The notes under the pieces were generated by a model, which saw nothing but the letters and a program-made list of their open reading frames with translations, ran no database searches and was not told the origin of the DNA. A stretch of DNA of 64,000 bases from DATFQE01 sp963738205 (GTDB taxonomy: Bacteria > Actinomycetota > Thermoleophilia > Gaiellales > Gaiellaceae), in assembly GCA_963738205.1 (NCBI GenBank), contig CAVTVQ010000006.1:1302001-1366000 (forward strand). Direction: 5' to 3'. The position numbers and the translations under genes were made by a program. Shown piece after piece: positions 23,385-31,788 of the stretch (position 1 is its first letter; the number at the start of each line of letters is the position of its first letter).

Positions 23385-24904
23385 CGCTCGTCCTCGCGCT
23401 CTATCTCGGCGCGGGCCTCGTCGCGACGTTCCCCGCGCTGCGGCACGCGGACGACAGCTTCCTCGCGCAGGGCCTGCCGGCGCGCGGCGCTGTCTCTCCC
23501 GGCGACCACCTCCAGGCCGTCTGGCAGCTCTGGCTTCCCGGCCACCAGCTCGAGCGCGGCGACGCTCCCTGGCTCGACCCCTACAGCTTCCAGCCCGAGG
23601 TCGACCCGCGGCCGAACTTCGCGGGCTGGCCGTTCGGGGTCGCGTTCTGGCCATTGGACGCACTGCTCGGGCCGGTCGGCGGCTGGAACGTGTTCGTGCT
23701 GCTGGGCTTTGCCGGAGCCGGCGGCGTCACGTTTCTCTGGCTGCGCGAGGCCGGTTTCGGGCGCGACGGCGCGCTGGCCGGCGGGCTCGCGTTCGCACTC
23801 GCTCCGTACGTCGTCACCCAGAGCGCCATGGGCCACCTGCTCGCGCCCGTCTCGATGCTGCTGCCGCTGGCGCTGTACGCCCTCGAGCGGTCACGGCGCG
23901 GATCGGATGCCTGGCTCGCGCTGGCCGGTGCCGCCCTCGCCTCGATCCCGCTCTCCGGCCAGGTCCACCTGGCGCTCGGCGCCATCCCCTTCTTCGCGGC
24001 ATACGCGCTCCTCCGACGGCCGGTCCGCCCGGCCGGCCTCGTCGCGTGCGTCCTCGCCGCGGTCTTCTCCGGTCTGGCCGTGTACGTGGCCGCCATCCGT
24101 GGCTCCGTGGGAGCGGGCGGCCGCTCGTTCGACCAGGTCGAGCGGTATTCCGCCGACCTGCTCGACTTTCTCGCGCGCGATCCCCGCCACGGGCTCGAGA
24201 GCGCCGTCTTCATCGGCTGGCTCCTGCCGGTGGTCGCGATCGTCGGCTTCGTCGCGCTCGTGCTGCAGGGCCGGTACGGCCTGGCGGCGGCTCTGGCAGC
24301 CGGCGCGCTCGTCCCGTGCATGCTTGCTCTGGGCGCCAGCGTGCCGGGCTACCGCGAGGTGTGGGAGCATCTGCCCGGGTTGAGCGAGACGCGCGTGCCC
24401 GGCAGGCTGATGCCGATCGCTTGCCTCTCGCTCGCAGGGCTGGTGGCCGCCGCCGCCGATCGGCTCCGGCGGCCGCTGCTGGTGGCCGCGCTGCTCCTCG
24501 CGCTGGCGCTCGACCTGCGGCTGGGTGTGACGCGGTACCACCCGAGCGCCGCAGATCTCCATAACCGCGCGTACGCCGCGCTCGCGGACGCCGGCCCCGG
24601 TCGCCTGCTCGAGCTCCCCGTCTACTTGCCAGACCGCCAGGAAGGGAGCATCTACCTCCACTACGCAATGCAGGCGCCGCGCGAGCGACCGGGTGGCTAC
24701 TCCACGACCGCTCCGAAGGCGGCCGACGAGGCGATCCGCCGGCTCCGCGACGACCCGTGCTCGAGCAAGGCGCTCGACGTTCGCTACCTCGCAGTCTTCG
24801 AACCGGCGAAGCGGCCGTGCTCAGGCCGGCTCCTCGGCGAGGACCGGGACGTTCGGATCTTCCGGCTCCGGCAGGTCGCGCATTCGGGGAATCGGCGACG
24901 GTAG
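23318..24904 (+). CDS. Polytopic membrane protein, possibly GT-C/YfhO-like
   Basis: About 528 residues with some 10-12 hydrophobic segments (for example LVLALYLGAGLVATF, NVFVLLGFAGAGGVTFLWL, AVFIGWLLPVVAIVGFVALVL, LLVAALLLALALDL), followed by a soluble C-terminal tail. Long extracytoplasmic loops near the N-terminus carry DHLQAVWQLWLPGHQLERG and DPYSF. The plan resembles GT-C glycosyltransferase or YfhO-type proteins, but I cannot assign a substrate. The first in-frame ATG (23318) overlaps the peroxiredoxin end by 67 bases; no nearer canonical start exists in this frame. The 3' end overlaps the convergent MFS gene by 84 bases, which is unusually long. Confidence 0.6.
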   Translation: MALRRRRGAGPGRHRGGRAGAVALVLALYLGAGLVATFPALRHADDSFLAQGLPARGAVSPGDHLQAVWQLWLPGHQLERGDAPWLDPYSFQPEVDPRPNFAGWPFGVAFWPLDALLGPVGGWNVFVLLGFAGAGGVTFLWLREAGFGRDGALAGGLAFALAPYVVTQSAMGHLLAPVSMLLPLALYALERSRRGSDAWLALAGAALASIPLSGQVHLALGAIPFFAAYALLRRPVRPAGLVACVLAAVFSGLAVYVAAIRGSVGAGGRSFDQVERYSADLLDFLARDPRHGLESAVFIGWLLPVVAIVGFVALVLQGRYGLAAALAAGALVPCMLALGASVPGYREVWEHLPGLSETRVPGRLMPIACLSLAGLVAAAADRLRRPLLVAALLLALALDLRLGVTRYHPSAADLHNRAYAALADAGPGRLLELPVYLPDRQEGSIYLHYAMQAPRERPGGYSTTAPKAADEAIRRLRDDPCSSKALDVRYLAVFEPAKRPCSGRLLGEDRDVRIFRLRQVAHSGNRRR

Positions 24905-26107
24905 GAGCCAGAGCACGCCGGCGAGCGCGCCGACGGCACCGATCCAGAGCGTCGGCCGCAAGCCGATCGTGCTCCCGAGCGCGCCGCCCACCAGCGAACC
25001 GAGCGGCCGCACGCCGTAGTTGACGGCCGAGTACGCGCCCGAAACGCGCGAACGCATCCGGTCGGGGATGATCGCGGCGAAGATCGCTCCCGCCGAGATG
25101 TCGAGCATCATCACGCCCAGCCCGGAGCCGAACTCGGCGACGAAGAGGAGGCCGAGGATCAGCCAGCGCGGCCCCTGGGCGAGCGGTACGAGGAGGAGCG
25201 GGAGCGGGAAGACCACGCAGCCGACCACGAAGGCAGGGCCGATCCCGATCCGGCGGCTGATCCTGCCCGTCACGACCGAGCCGACCAGTCCGCCCACTGC
25301 GCCTGCGCCCAGAACGAGGCCCAGCGTGCCGGGCGGAACGCCGAGCTCGCGCGTCACGTAGAGGACGAAGAGCGCCCAGAAGACGAAGTTGAAGAAGTTG
25401 ACCGTCGCGGTGGCAAGGAGAGAGGAACGGACAACGGGCGACCGCTGGATGAAGCGCAGCCCCGACATCACGTGGCCTCGCGTGGCCTGCTCGGTCGGCG
25501 GCTCCTCCGGTGCGATGCTGCGCAGGAAGAGCGCCGAGGCGACGTAGGAGAACGCATCGAGGACGAGCGCGATCGGCGCGGTCAGCGCCTGGACGAGCAA
25601 GCCGCCGGCTGTCGGGCCGGCCACGTACGAGAACGCGCGCGTGCCGTTCACCAGCGACTGCCCCTCGACGTAGCTCTCGCGGGGCACGACCGAGATGAAC
25701 AGCGTCGGGTGGGCCACCCTGAAGACGACGGCCATCGAGCCGACGAGGAACTCCGTGACGAGCAGCTGCTCGATGGTCAGGACGTCGAGCGCGTACGCGA
25801 GCGGGACGGTCGCGACGACGAGCGCGCGCCCGAGATCCGAGACGATCATCTTGCGCCGCCGCCCGCCGCTCCGGTCGACCCATGCCCCTGCGTGGAGCGA
25901 GAAGAACAGGTACGGCAGGAGCCCGGCCGCAGTCAGCAAACCCATCTCCGCCGCATCGGCGTCGAGGACGAGGACGGCCGTGAGCGGCAGGGCGATCAGC
26001 GTGACCTGATCGCCGATCAGGGAGATCGAGTCCGCGCCGAAGAGTCGCCGGAACTCGCGGTTCTCGCGCAGCAGCGGCGGGACGCGGGGGTGCGGGAGCG
26101 TCCTCAC
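24821..26107 (-). CDS. MFS transporter (drug/macrolide-efflux type)
   Basis: A 428-residue major facilitator with about 12 transmembrane helices. The conserved cytosolic loop reads GAWVDRSGGRRRKMIVSDLGRAL, and a second loop between halves reads TGRISRRIGIG. The sequence style (ISLIGDQVTLIALPLTAVLVL at the N-terminus) is that of the MFS_3/TMEM-like efflux group. The substrate is unknown; export of a toxic small molecule is the usual role. The start overlaps the stop of the ArsR-type regulator (ATGA), so the regulator controls its own efflux pump. The protein end lies inside the coding region of the convergent membrane gene. Confidence 0.88.
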   Translation of the reverse strand: MRTLPHPRVPPLLRENREFRRLFGADSISLIGDQVTLIALPLTAVLVLDADAAEMGLLTAAGLLPYLFFSLHAGAWVDRSGGRRRKMIVSDLGRALVVATVPLAYALDVLTIEQLLVTEFLVGSMAVVFRVAHPTLFISVVPRESYVEGQSLVNGTRAFSYVAGPTAGGLLVQALTAPIALVLDAFSYVASALFLRSIAPEEPPTEQATRGHVMSGLRFIQRSPVVRSSLLATATVNFFNFVFWALFVLYVTRELGVPPGTLGLVLGAGAVGGLVGSVVTGRISRRIGIGPAFVVGCVVFPLPLLLVPLAQGPRWLILGLLFVAEFGSGLGVMMLDISAGAIFAAIIPDRMRSRVSGAYSAVNYGVRPLGSLVGGALGSTIGLRPTLWIGAVGALAGVLWLLPSPIPRMRDLPEPEDPNVPVLAEEPA

Positions 26108-26682
26108 TTCCCCTCGGGGTCAGGGAACGCCAGCCGGATGATCGTCACCGGGCGTGCGTCCTCGGGCCGCGAGTCGGGCGAGGCAGTGCGCCCGTGGTAG
26201 CGCTCGAGCAGCCCTTCGATCTCCCGCCCCAGCTCGGCCAGCTCGTCGCTCGTGAGGTAGAGCATGCGGTCGCAGAACGTGGCCGCCTCCTGCCAGTCGA
26301 CCGAGTCGTCGCTGCGCTCCTGGAGCCATTCCATGATCCGCTCGAAGTAGCGCTCCACCACGACCTGGCTGAGGAGTTCGGTCGCAGCCGCCTGCTCGGG
26401 GTCGCGGGCGACGTTCGGCCAAGCCGTGAAGAGCGCCGTCGCGCGCCATGGACGCTCGCGCCCCCGGCCGCCGCCCGCTTCCTCGACCAGCCCGTACTTG
26501 GCGAGCTGGCGGAGATGGAACGAGCAGCTCGCCGGGCTCTCGCCGAGCAGCTCGCCTGCCTGCGTGGCAGTGAGAGGCCCCTCGCGCCGGAGCAGCCCTA
26601 CGAGCTGGAGCCGGACCGGATGCGCGACGGCCCGCAAGGCTCTCGGATCGGTCAGCTCGATCGTGCGCTTCGGGTCGGGCAC
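26104..26682 (-). CDS. ArsR-type winged-helix transcriptional regulator
   Basis: A 192-residue regulator with an N-terminal winged helix-turn-helix: LRAVAHPVRLQLVGLLRREGPLTATQAGELLGESPASCSFHLRQLAKYGLVEE, of the ArsR/HTH_20 type. It has no Cys metal site, so it is not a metal sensor of the SmtB kind. The C-terminal half is helical and charged and is probably a ligand or dimer domain. The GTG start lies 5 bases from an 18-bp perfect palindrome that contains its own -10 element, so autorepression is likely. The stop overlaps the MFS start; the two form an efflux operon. Confidence 0.88.
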   Translation of the reverse strand: MPDPKRTIELTDPRALRAVAHPVRLQLVGLLRREGPLTATQAGELLGESPASCSFHLRQLAKYGLVEEAGGGRGRERPWRATALFTAWPNVARDPEQAAATELLSQVVVERYFERIMEWLQERSDDSVDWQEAATFCDRMLYLTSDELAELGREIEGLLERYHGRTASPDSRPEDARPVTIIRLAFPDPEGK

Positions 26683-26686
26683 GGCG

Positions 26687-26704
26687 TCGAAAGATATCTT
26701 TCGA
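26687..26704. promoter_or_regulatory. 18-bp perfect palindrome, probable ArsR-type operator
   Basis: TCGAAAGATATCTTTCGA is perfectly self-complementary and A/T-rich in a 70 percent GC setting. It lies between the divergent regulator-MFS operon and the metallo-beta-lactamase-like gene and covers the regulator's -10 hexamer. A dimeric winged-helix repressor is the natural binder, and it could affect both directions. Confidence 0.75.
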
Positions 26705-26719
26705 AAGAAGTCTTGTCAA
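26691..26719 (-). promoter_or_regulatory. Promoter of the regulator-MFS operon
   Basis: On the minus strand TTGACA (26714-26719) and TATCTT (26691-26696) are separated by 17 bases, a near-consensus primary-sigma promoter. The expected start point is about 26684, against a GTG start at 26682, so the transcript is probably leaderless. Confidence 0.7.
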
Positions 26720-26739
26720 AGCCCTGGTAGCGTCGAACG

Positions 26740-27345
26740 ATGCGCATCGAGACGCTCCGCCCCGGCTTGCATCGGTGGACAGCCATGCATCCCGATGCCG
26801 AGCCTCACCCCACGCCGGGGAGCCCGGCCGACTGGGGCCCCGCGGTGGGCTCCGTGGCTCATGAAGCCGAGGACGCGTTGCTGCTCGTCGACCCGCTCGT
26901 CCCCGAGAACGGCTGGGAGGCGCTCGACGCCCTGGTCGAGCGTCACGGGCAGCGCGTGGCTGTGATCACCACGCTGCAGTTCCACCGCCGCAGCCGCGAT
27001 GCGGTGGTCGAGCGTTACGGCGCCTCGACCTCACGCGCCAGGGGAATGCTGCCGGCCGGCGTCGAGACGATCCGGATCGACGATGCGGGCGAGACGATGG
27101 TGTGGCTGCCGGGGCCTCGTGCCCTCGTCGCCGGCGACCGGCTCCTCGGCGACGACCGGGGCGGCCTGCGCCTGTGCCCGGAGTCGTGGCTTCGCTACCT
27201 GTCGAGCGGGATGACGCGGGCGCAGCTCCGCGAGAAGCTGCGCCCGGTCCTGGATCTACCCGTGGAGCTCGTGCTCGTGTCGCACGGCGAGCCGGTGCTC
27301 GACCGCGGCCGCGAGGCGCTCGCGCGCGCTATCGAGTCTCCTTGA
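26740..27345 (+). CDS. Metallo-beta-lactamase-fold-like protein lacking the metal motif
   Basis: A 201-residue protein whose layout follows the start of MBL-fold hydrolases: LRPGLHRWTAMHP, then DALLLVDPLVPENGWEALDAL, then VAVITTLQFHRRSRDAVVERYG where HxHxDH should be, then ALVAGDRLLGD, and a final LVLVSHGEPVL. The HxHxDH motif is reduced to a single His, so zinc hydrolysis is doubtful. A non-catalytic or altered-metal role is possible. It is divergent from the ArsR-type regulator across the operator palindrome and may share its regulation. The 3' end overlaps the convergent hydrolase by 17 bases. Confidence 0.6.
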   Translation: MRIETLRPGLHRWTAMHPDAEPHPTPGSPADWGPAVGSVAHEAEDALLLVDPLVPENGWEALDALVERHGQRVAVITTLQFHRRSRDAVVERYGASTSRARGMLPAGVETIRIDDAGETMVWLPGPRALVAGDRLLGDDRGGLRLCPESWLRYLSSGMTRAQLREKLRPVLDLPVELVLVSHGEPVLDRGREALARAIESP

Positions 27346-28639
27346 GCAACCAGCGGTCGAAGAACCCGACTACGCGGCGCTCGTACGCCTTCGGGCGGGC
27401 GTCGATCCCGCCGATGTGCCCCGAGTCGGGAACTTCCCAGATCTGCTTCGGGCCCACCGCCTCGTTGTAGAAGCCGGTGTTCGCGGGCTTCTCGGGGAGC
27501 TGCCCACGCTCGCCGTAGACGAAGAAGATCGGATTCTCGATCTTCGGAACGAGGCTCTTGAGATCGGCCGGCGGCGTGTTGCTCGTGAAGAGCGCCGTGC
27601 CGACCGTGGCGACCGCGTCGCCGAGCTTGTCGCCCCAGGCGACGCCGCCGTTGGCGAAGTCGTCGCGGACCGAACGGCCACTCGCGCCTTCGGACACGAT
27701 CGCCTTGAGCGCTGTGGACTCGGCTGCGGCCTCGATCAGCATCTCGCCGCCGACCGAGAGGCCGATGGCGCCGATGCGATCGGGATCGACATCAGGCCGC
27801 GACTGCAGGAACTTCACCGCGGCGTGGACGTCGCGCTCGCCCTGCCAGCCAAAGGTGTTGGGGTCGCCTTCGCTCTCACCCTCGCCGCGGCGGTCGAAGA
27901 CCAGGACGCCGTAGCCGTGGTTCGCGAGCATCTTCGCCCGCTTCTGCGACGACGCGCGGCCGGGGAAGGAGATGACTGCGGCGCCGTTCCGCGACTTCAC
28001 GTACCAGCCCTTCAACTCGAGGCCGTCGCTGGTGGTGAACTCGACGTTCTCGTACGGCGCGCCGAGGTTCTCCGTCGGAACCTCCGCCCGCCCGACGTGC
28101 GTCACGACGTACGACACCGTCAGCGGGATCGTCACCACGGCAGCCACGACGAGTGCGCCGAACGTAATCAGCAGGCGCCGCGGATACCGCCACCAGAGCG
28201 GATCGTCGGTGCGCCGCGACTTCCACAGCGCGACGACGCCGACCGCGATCAGGACGAAGGCGGCCGGCAGCGCGAGCAAGCTCGTGTAGTCGTCGCCGGA
28301 GGGGCCGACCTTGCTCGTGTAGTAGAGGCCCTCGATGCTCGAGAGCAGCGCGAAGAACGCGAACACGAACACGAGCGCTGCGCGCAGGCCCGCGCGCAGG
28401 CGCGGATAGAACCACGCGGTCGCAAGGAGCAGCGTGGTCGGGATCAGGCCGCCGGCGAGGTGGTCCGCCGGCGAAGTTCCGGGGTTGGGCTGCAGGAACG
28501 CGTCGTCGACCGTGTGGAGGGCAACGGCGCCGAGTGCGACGCGTGCAAGGCCGGTCTCGGTGCGCAGCGCGCCGGCGACGCGCGACGCAACTGCGCGACT
28601 GCGCTCAACCGGCGTTGGGTGGGCGATCGTCGTGCTCAT
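27329..28639 (-). CDS. Membrane-anchored alpha/beta hydrolase
   Basis: About 436 residues. The N-terminal third has four to five transmembrane helices (LIPTTLLLATAWFY, AALVFVFAFFALLSSIEGLYY, LLALPAAFVLIAVGVVALW, LLITFGALVVAAVVTIPLTVSYVV). An alpha/beta hydrolase domain follows, with GVLVFDRRGEGESEG, the nucleophile elbow GLSVGGE and a C-terminal His in DSGHIGG. It should be an exported, membrane-tethered esterase or peptidase. I chose ATG 28639 (MSTTIAHPTP) because GGAGG lies 7 bases upstream; the frame remains open to 28684. The substrate is unknown. Confidence 0.8.
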   Translation of the reverse strand: MSTTIAHPTPVERSRAVASRVAGALRTETGLARVALGAVALHTVDDAFLQPNPGTSPADHLAGGLIPTTLLLATAWFYPRLRAGLRAALVFVFAFFALLSSIEGLYYTSKVGPSGDDYTSLLALPAAFVLIAVGVVALWKSRRTDDPLWWRYPRRLLITFGALVVAAVVTIPLTVSYVVTHVGRAEVPTENLGAPYENVEFTTSDGLELKGWYVKSRNGAAVISFPGRASSQKRAKMLANHGYGVLVFDRRGEGESEGDPNTFGWQGERDVHAAVKFLQSRPDVDPDRIGAIGLSVGGEMLIEAAAESTALKAIVSEGASGRSVRDDFANGGVAWGDKLGDAVATVGTALFTSNTPPADLKSLVPKIENPIFFVYGERGQLPEKPANTGFYNEAVGPKQIWEVPDSGHIGGIDARPKAYERRVVGFFDRWLLKETR

Positions 28640-28718
28640 GTGAGGCCTCCAGAGGGGATTGCGTCCATGCGAGCACGGTCTCATCGGGGCCGCCGGGCCG
28701 GAATGCGGCTAGCAGGCT

Positions 28719-28748
28719 TTCGCGGGTGCGGTTGCCCGCACCCGCGAA
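28719..28748 (-). terminator. Strong inverted repeat between MMPL and hydrolase genes
   Basis: A perfect 13-bp inverted repeat (TTCGCGGGTGCGG and CCGCACCCGCGAA) with a 4-base loop lies 11 bases after the MMPL stop. It has no T-run, but stability and position fit transcription termination or 3'-end protection of the MMPL mRNA. Confidence 0.5.
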
Positions 28749-28758
28749 CGCAGCCTGT

Positions 28759-31044
28759 CTAGGCGATCGGGGCGGGCACCGGAGGCGCCTCGACCTTGGG
28801 CGGGGCCTCGGCCGAGCCGCCGTGCTCGAAGTGCGGCAGCCACTCGAGCCAGCTCGGCAGGTACCAGTTCCAGTCGCCGAGCAGCTTCATCGAGGCCGGC
28901 AGCAGGATCGCTCTGACGATCGTCGCGTCGATCAGGATCGCTGCGGCGAGCCCGACGCCGAACTGCTTGAAGATCATCGCCTGGAGCGCGCCGAAGATGC
29001 AGAAGACGCCGACCATCACGAGCGCGGCGCTGGTGACGACACCGGCGGTCGACTTGATCCCGTGCTCAATGGCCTCGTCTGTGCTCATGCCGCGGTCGTA
29101 GGACTCTCGGATGCGACTGAGGATGAAGACGTGGTAGTCCATCGACAGCCCGAACAGGATCACGAAGAGGAGGATCGGCAGGAAGGGGTCGATTCCTCCG
29201 GTGAACTCGAACCCGAGCAGCCCCTTCCCCCAGCCGTGCTGGAAGACCAGCACCAGCACGCCGTACGCGGCGGCGACCGAGAGCAGGTTCAGGAGGACCG
29301 CCTTCGCCGGGATCACCACGGAGCGGAAGGTCACGAGCATCAGTCCGAACGCGAAGAGCAACACGAATCCGAAGACAAGCGGAGCGACGGTCTTCATCTG
29401 CGCGTTGAAGTCCTTCGCCTCTGCGGTCGCTCCCGTGACGCCGACCTCAGCGTCGGCGAGCGTGCCGAGCGTCGGCGGGATGATCTCGTCGCGGAGCGCC
29501 GTCAGCGCCTGGTTCGAGGTCGAGTCGGTGCCGTCGCCCTCGATCGGAATCGAGATGCTCGCGACCGTCTTGGCCGCGTTCACGTCGACGTCGATCGGCT
29601 CGTTCATGACGCCGCTGTCGAGCGCTCGCCATTCGAGCTGACCGATGGCCTCTTTGACCGCCGGTGCCTCGACATTCGGCGCCTTGACGACGACGGTCGC
29701 TCCGATCTCGGTGCCGGGGAAGGCCGTCTTGAGGCGGTTGTAGGTCGTCAGGAACTTCTGCGGATACGTGTCGATGCTCGGCTGGGCCGTGCGCAGCTGG
29801 AGGGCCGGCAGTGCGATCGCAACGAGGAGCCCGCCGGCCAGGACGACCGACACGACCGGCCGCCGGAGCACGCGATCGATGATCGCGCCCCAGACCCGGC
29901 CCTCGCCTCCGTGGCGGCGAAGCCGATGGACGAACGGGACCCGTCCGCGATCGACCTTGTCGCCCAGCTTGGACAGCAGCGCGGGCAGAACCGTCAGCGA
30001 CCCCAGCATCGCGACCGCGACGACCGTCATCGTCGCCACGGCAAAGGACACGAAGGTCGCGTCGCGGGTCAGGAACATGCCGCTCATGGCGACCAGGACG
30101 GTGATCCCCGAGACGAGGACCGCGCGGCCCGAGGTCGCCGCGGCCGCCTCCAGGGATGCCTCTTCGCTGCGACCCGCGGCACGCTCTTCGCGTTCGCGCT
30201 TCAAGTAGAACATCGTGTAGTCGACACCGACGGCGAGGCCGATCAGAAGGATGATCGCGCCGACCGAGTCGGACATCGGCAGCACCTGACTGATGATCGC
30301 CACCAGGCCCAGCGTCGCCAGGACCGCCGTCAGTCCCAGCAGGAGCGGGATGCCCGCCGCGACGAGCGCGCCGAACGCAACCAGGAGGATGATCAGCGTC
30401 AGTGGGATGGAGTACATCCCCGCCTTCTTCAGGTCGTCGAAGAACGCGGCCTGGACTGCCTTCCCGGTGCTCTCACCGAACGACCCAATGGTGAACTCCG
30501 GGTTTGCTTTCTGCACCTCGGCCACTTGGGCGACGACCGGATCGATCTTGGCCGCGGCGTCGTCCGACGGGCCGCGAATCTCGATGGGAACGAGCACGGA
30601 ATGCTGGTCGTCCGAGATCAGGCCGGTGTTCTCTGGGTCGAACGGCGACTCGACCTTCGCCACGGCGTCGAGCTTCGAGACCCCGGCGATCACCGACTGA
30701 ACGGCCGCGTTGAACTTCGGATCGCTCGCCGTGAGCGAGCTGCTCTGGATCAGGACGCTCTCGCCGGCCGGCTGCTTGAAGTCGTTGTAGAGGATCGTGT
30801 CCGCCCGTCCCGATTCGCCGGGCCCGGACGTCTCGAAGACGATGGTCTTCATCGGGGAGACGAAGCTGAACGCGAACAACGCCACGACGAGCGCGAGCCA
30901 GCCGAAGATCGCGATCTTCCGGTGGTGCGCGCTCCAGCGCGCCATCCGGGCGGCGAGATTCCTCGATCGCGCGGGCTCCGCCGGCCGGGTGGGCTCGGAG
31001 TCCGGCCGATCGTCAGGCTCGTTCTGAATGACGCGTGTCTTCAT
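28759..31044 (-). CDS. MMPL/RND family transporter
   Basis: A 761-residue MMPL-type exporter. One N-terminal helix (IAIFGWLALVVALFAFSFV) is followed by a large periplasmic loop, a five-to-six helix bundle (SIPLTLIILLVAFGALVAAG; GLAVGVDYTMFYLKREREE with the proton-relay Asp), then a second loop and bundle (PILLFVILFGLSMDYHVFILSRIRES). The paired GVDY and SMDY motifs carry the conserved Asp-Tyr pairs of the family. It exports lipids or hydrophobic compounds using the proton gradient. It lies 99 bases after the NarL-type regulator on the same strand, so the two-component pair probably regulates it. The ribosome-binding site is AGGAG. Confidence 0.92.
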   Translation of the reverse strand: MKTRVIQNEPDDRPDSEPTRPAEPARSRNLAARMARWSAHHRKIAIFGWLALVVALFAFSFVSPMKTIVFETSGPGESGRADTILYNDFKQPAGESVLIQSSSLTASDPKFNAAVQSVIAGVSKLDAVAKVESPFDPENTGLISDDQHSVLVPIEIRGPSDDAAAKIDPVVAQVAEVQKANPEFTIGSFGESTGKAVQAAFFDDLKKAGMYSIPLTLIILLVAFGALVAAGIPLLLGLTAVLATLGLVAIISQVLPMSDSVGAIILLIGLAVGVDYTMFYLKREREERAAGRSEEASLEAAAATSGRAVLVSGITVLVAMSGMFLTRDATFVSFAVATMTVVAVAMLGSLTVLPALLSKLGDKVDRGRVPFVHRLRRHGGEGRVWGAIIDRVLRRPVVSVVLAGGLLVAIALPALQLRTAQPSIDTYPQKFLTTYNRLKTAFPGTEIGATVVVKAPNVEAPAVKEAIGQLEWRALDSGVMNEPIDVDVNAAKTVASISIPIEGDGTDSTSNQALTALRDEIIPPTLGTLADAEVGVTGATAEAKDFNAQMKTVAPLVFGFVLLFAFGLMLVTFRSVVIPAKAVLLNLLSVAAAYGVLVLVFQHGWGKGLLGFEFTGGIDPFLPILLFVILFGLSMDYHVFILSRIRESYDRGMSTDEAIEHGIKSTAGVVTSAALVMVGVFCIFGALQAMIFKQFGVGLAAAILIDATIVRAILLPASMKLLGDWNWYLPSWLEWLPHFEHGGSAEAPPKVEAPPVPAPIA

Positions 31045-31143
31045 CGCTCTCTCCTCTCGCGTGCGGACACGCCCAACGTCTCACCCGTGCATGCGCGGCG
31101 GAAGCCGGGTGACTTGCCGCTTCGGGGGCCGGTTTTCTGGTGG

Positions 31144-31788
31144 TTAGGAGCGGAGGTAGAGGAGCACGGCGAGAACGCGACGCGATTCGCTCCCGGTCGA
31201 CGGCAGGCCGAGCTTGCCGAAGATGCTCGAGACGTACTTCTCGACGGCGCGCAGCGAGATCACGAGCTTGTCCGCGATGCCCTGGTTCGAGCTTCCGCCA
31301 GCCATCAGCTCAAGCACCTCGCGCTCGCGCGGCGTCAGGTCGTCGAGTGGATCGTCGCTCCGGCGGCGCGAGAGCAGCGTGGAGACGATGATCGGATCGA
31401 GCGCCGAGCCGCCGTCCGCGACGCGGCGGACCGCTGCGACGAAGTCCTTCACGTCGCTGATGCGGTCCTTGAGCAGGTAGCCGACACCCTCGGCCGAGTC
31501 GGCCAGCAGCTTCATCGCGAGCCCGAGCTCCACGTACTGGGAGAGGACGAGCACACCGACCGCAGGGTGTTGCGCGCGGATCTCCAGGGCCGCACGCAGG
31601 CCCTCGTCGTTGTGCGTGGGCGGTAGGCGGATGTCGACGATGACGACGTCGGGCGGGTAGCTCCGCACCTTGAGCAGGAGCTGGTCCGCGTCCTCGCACT
31701 GGCCGACGACGTCGAACCCTGCGTCGCCCAGCAGGCGTGCCAGCCCCTCGCGTAACAGCACGCTGTCCTCGGCGATCATCACGCGCAC
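31144..31788 (-). CDS. NarL/LuxR-type response regulator
   Basis: A 214-residue response regulator. The receiver has IAEDS, the phospho-acceptor Asp52 (VIVDIRLPP) and the conserved Lys in YLLKDRI. The output is a LuxR-type helix-turn-helix: LTPREREVLELMAGGSSNQGIADKLVISLRAVEKYVSSIFGKLGL. It overlaps the end of its cognate histidine kinase by 10 bases, so both are made together. The downstream MMPL gene is the likely target. Confidence 0.93.
   Translation of the reverse strand: MRVMIAEDSVLLREGLARLLGDAGFDVVGQCEDADQLLLKVRSYPPDVVIVDIRLPPTHNDEGLRAALEIRAQHPAVGVLVLSQYVELGLAMKLLADSAEGVGYLLKDRISDVKDFVAAVRRVADGGSALDPIIVSTLLSRRRSDDPLDDLTPREREVLELMAGGSSNQGIADKLVISLRAVEKYVSSIFGKLGLPSTGSESRRVLAVLLYLRS

Noticed and set aside
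28534..31626. 1030-codon plus-strand open frame
   Set aside because: It is antisense to the MMPL transporter and NarL regulator, which have clear domains; the plus-strand product is low-complexity Arg/Glu/His-rich.
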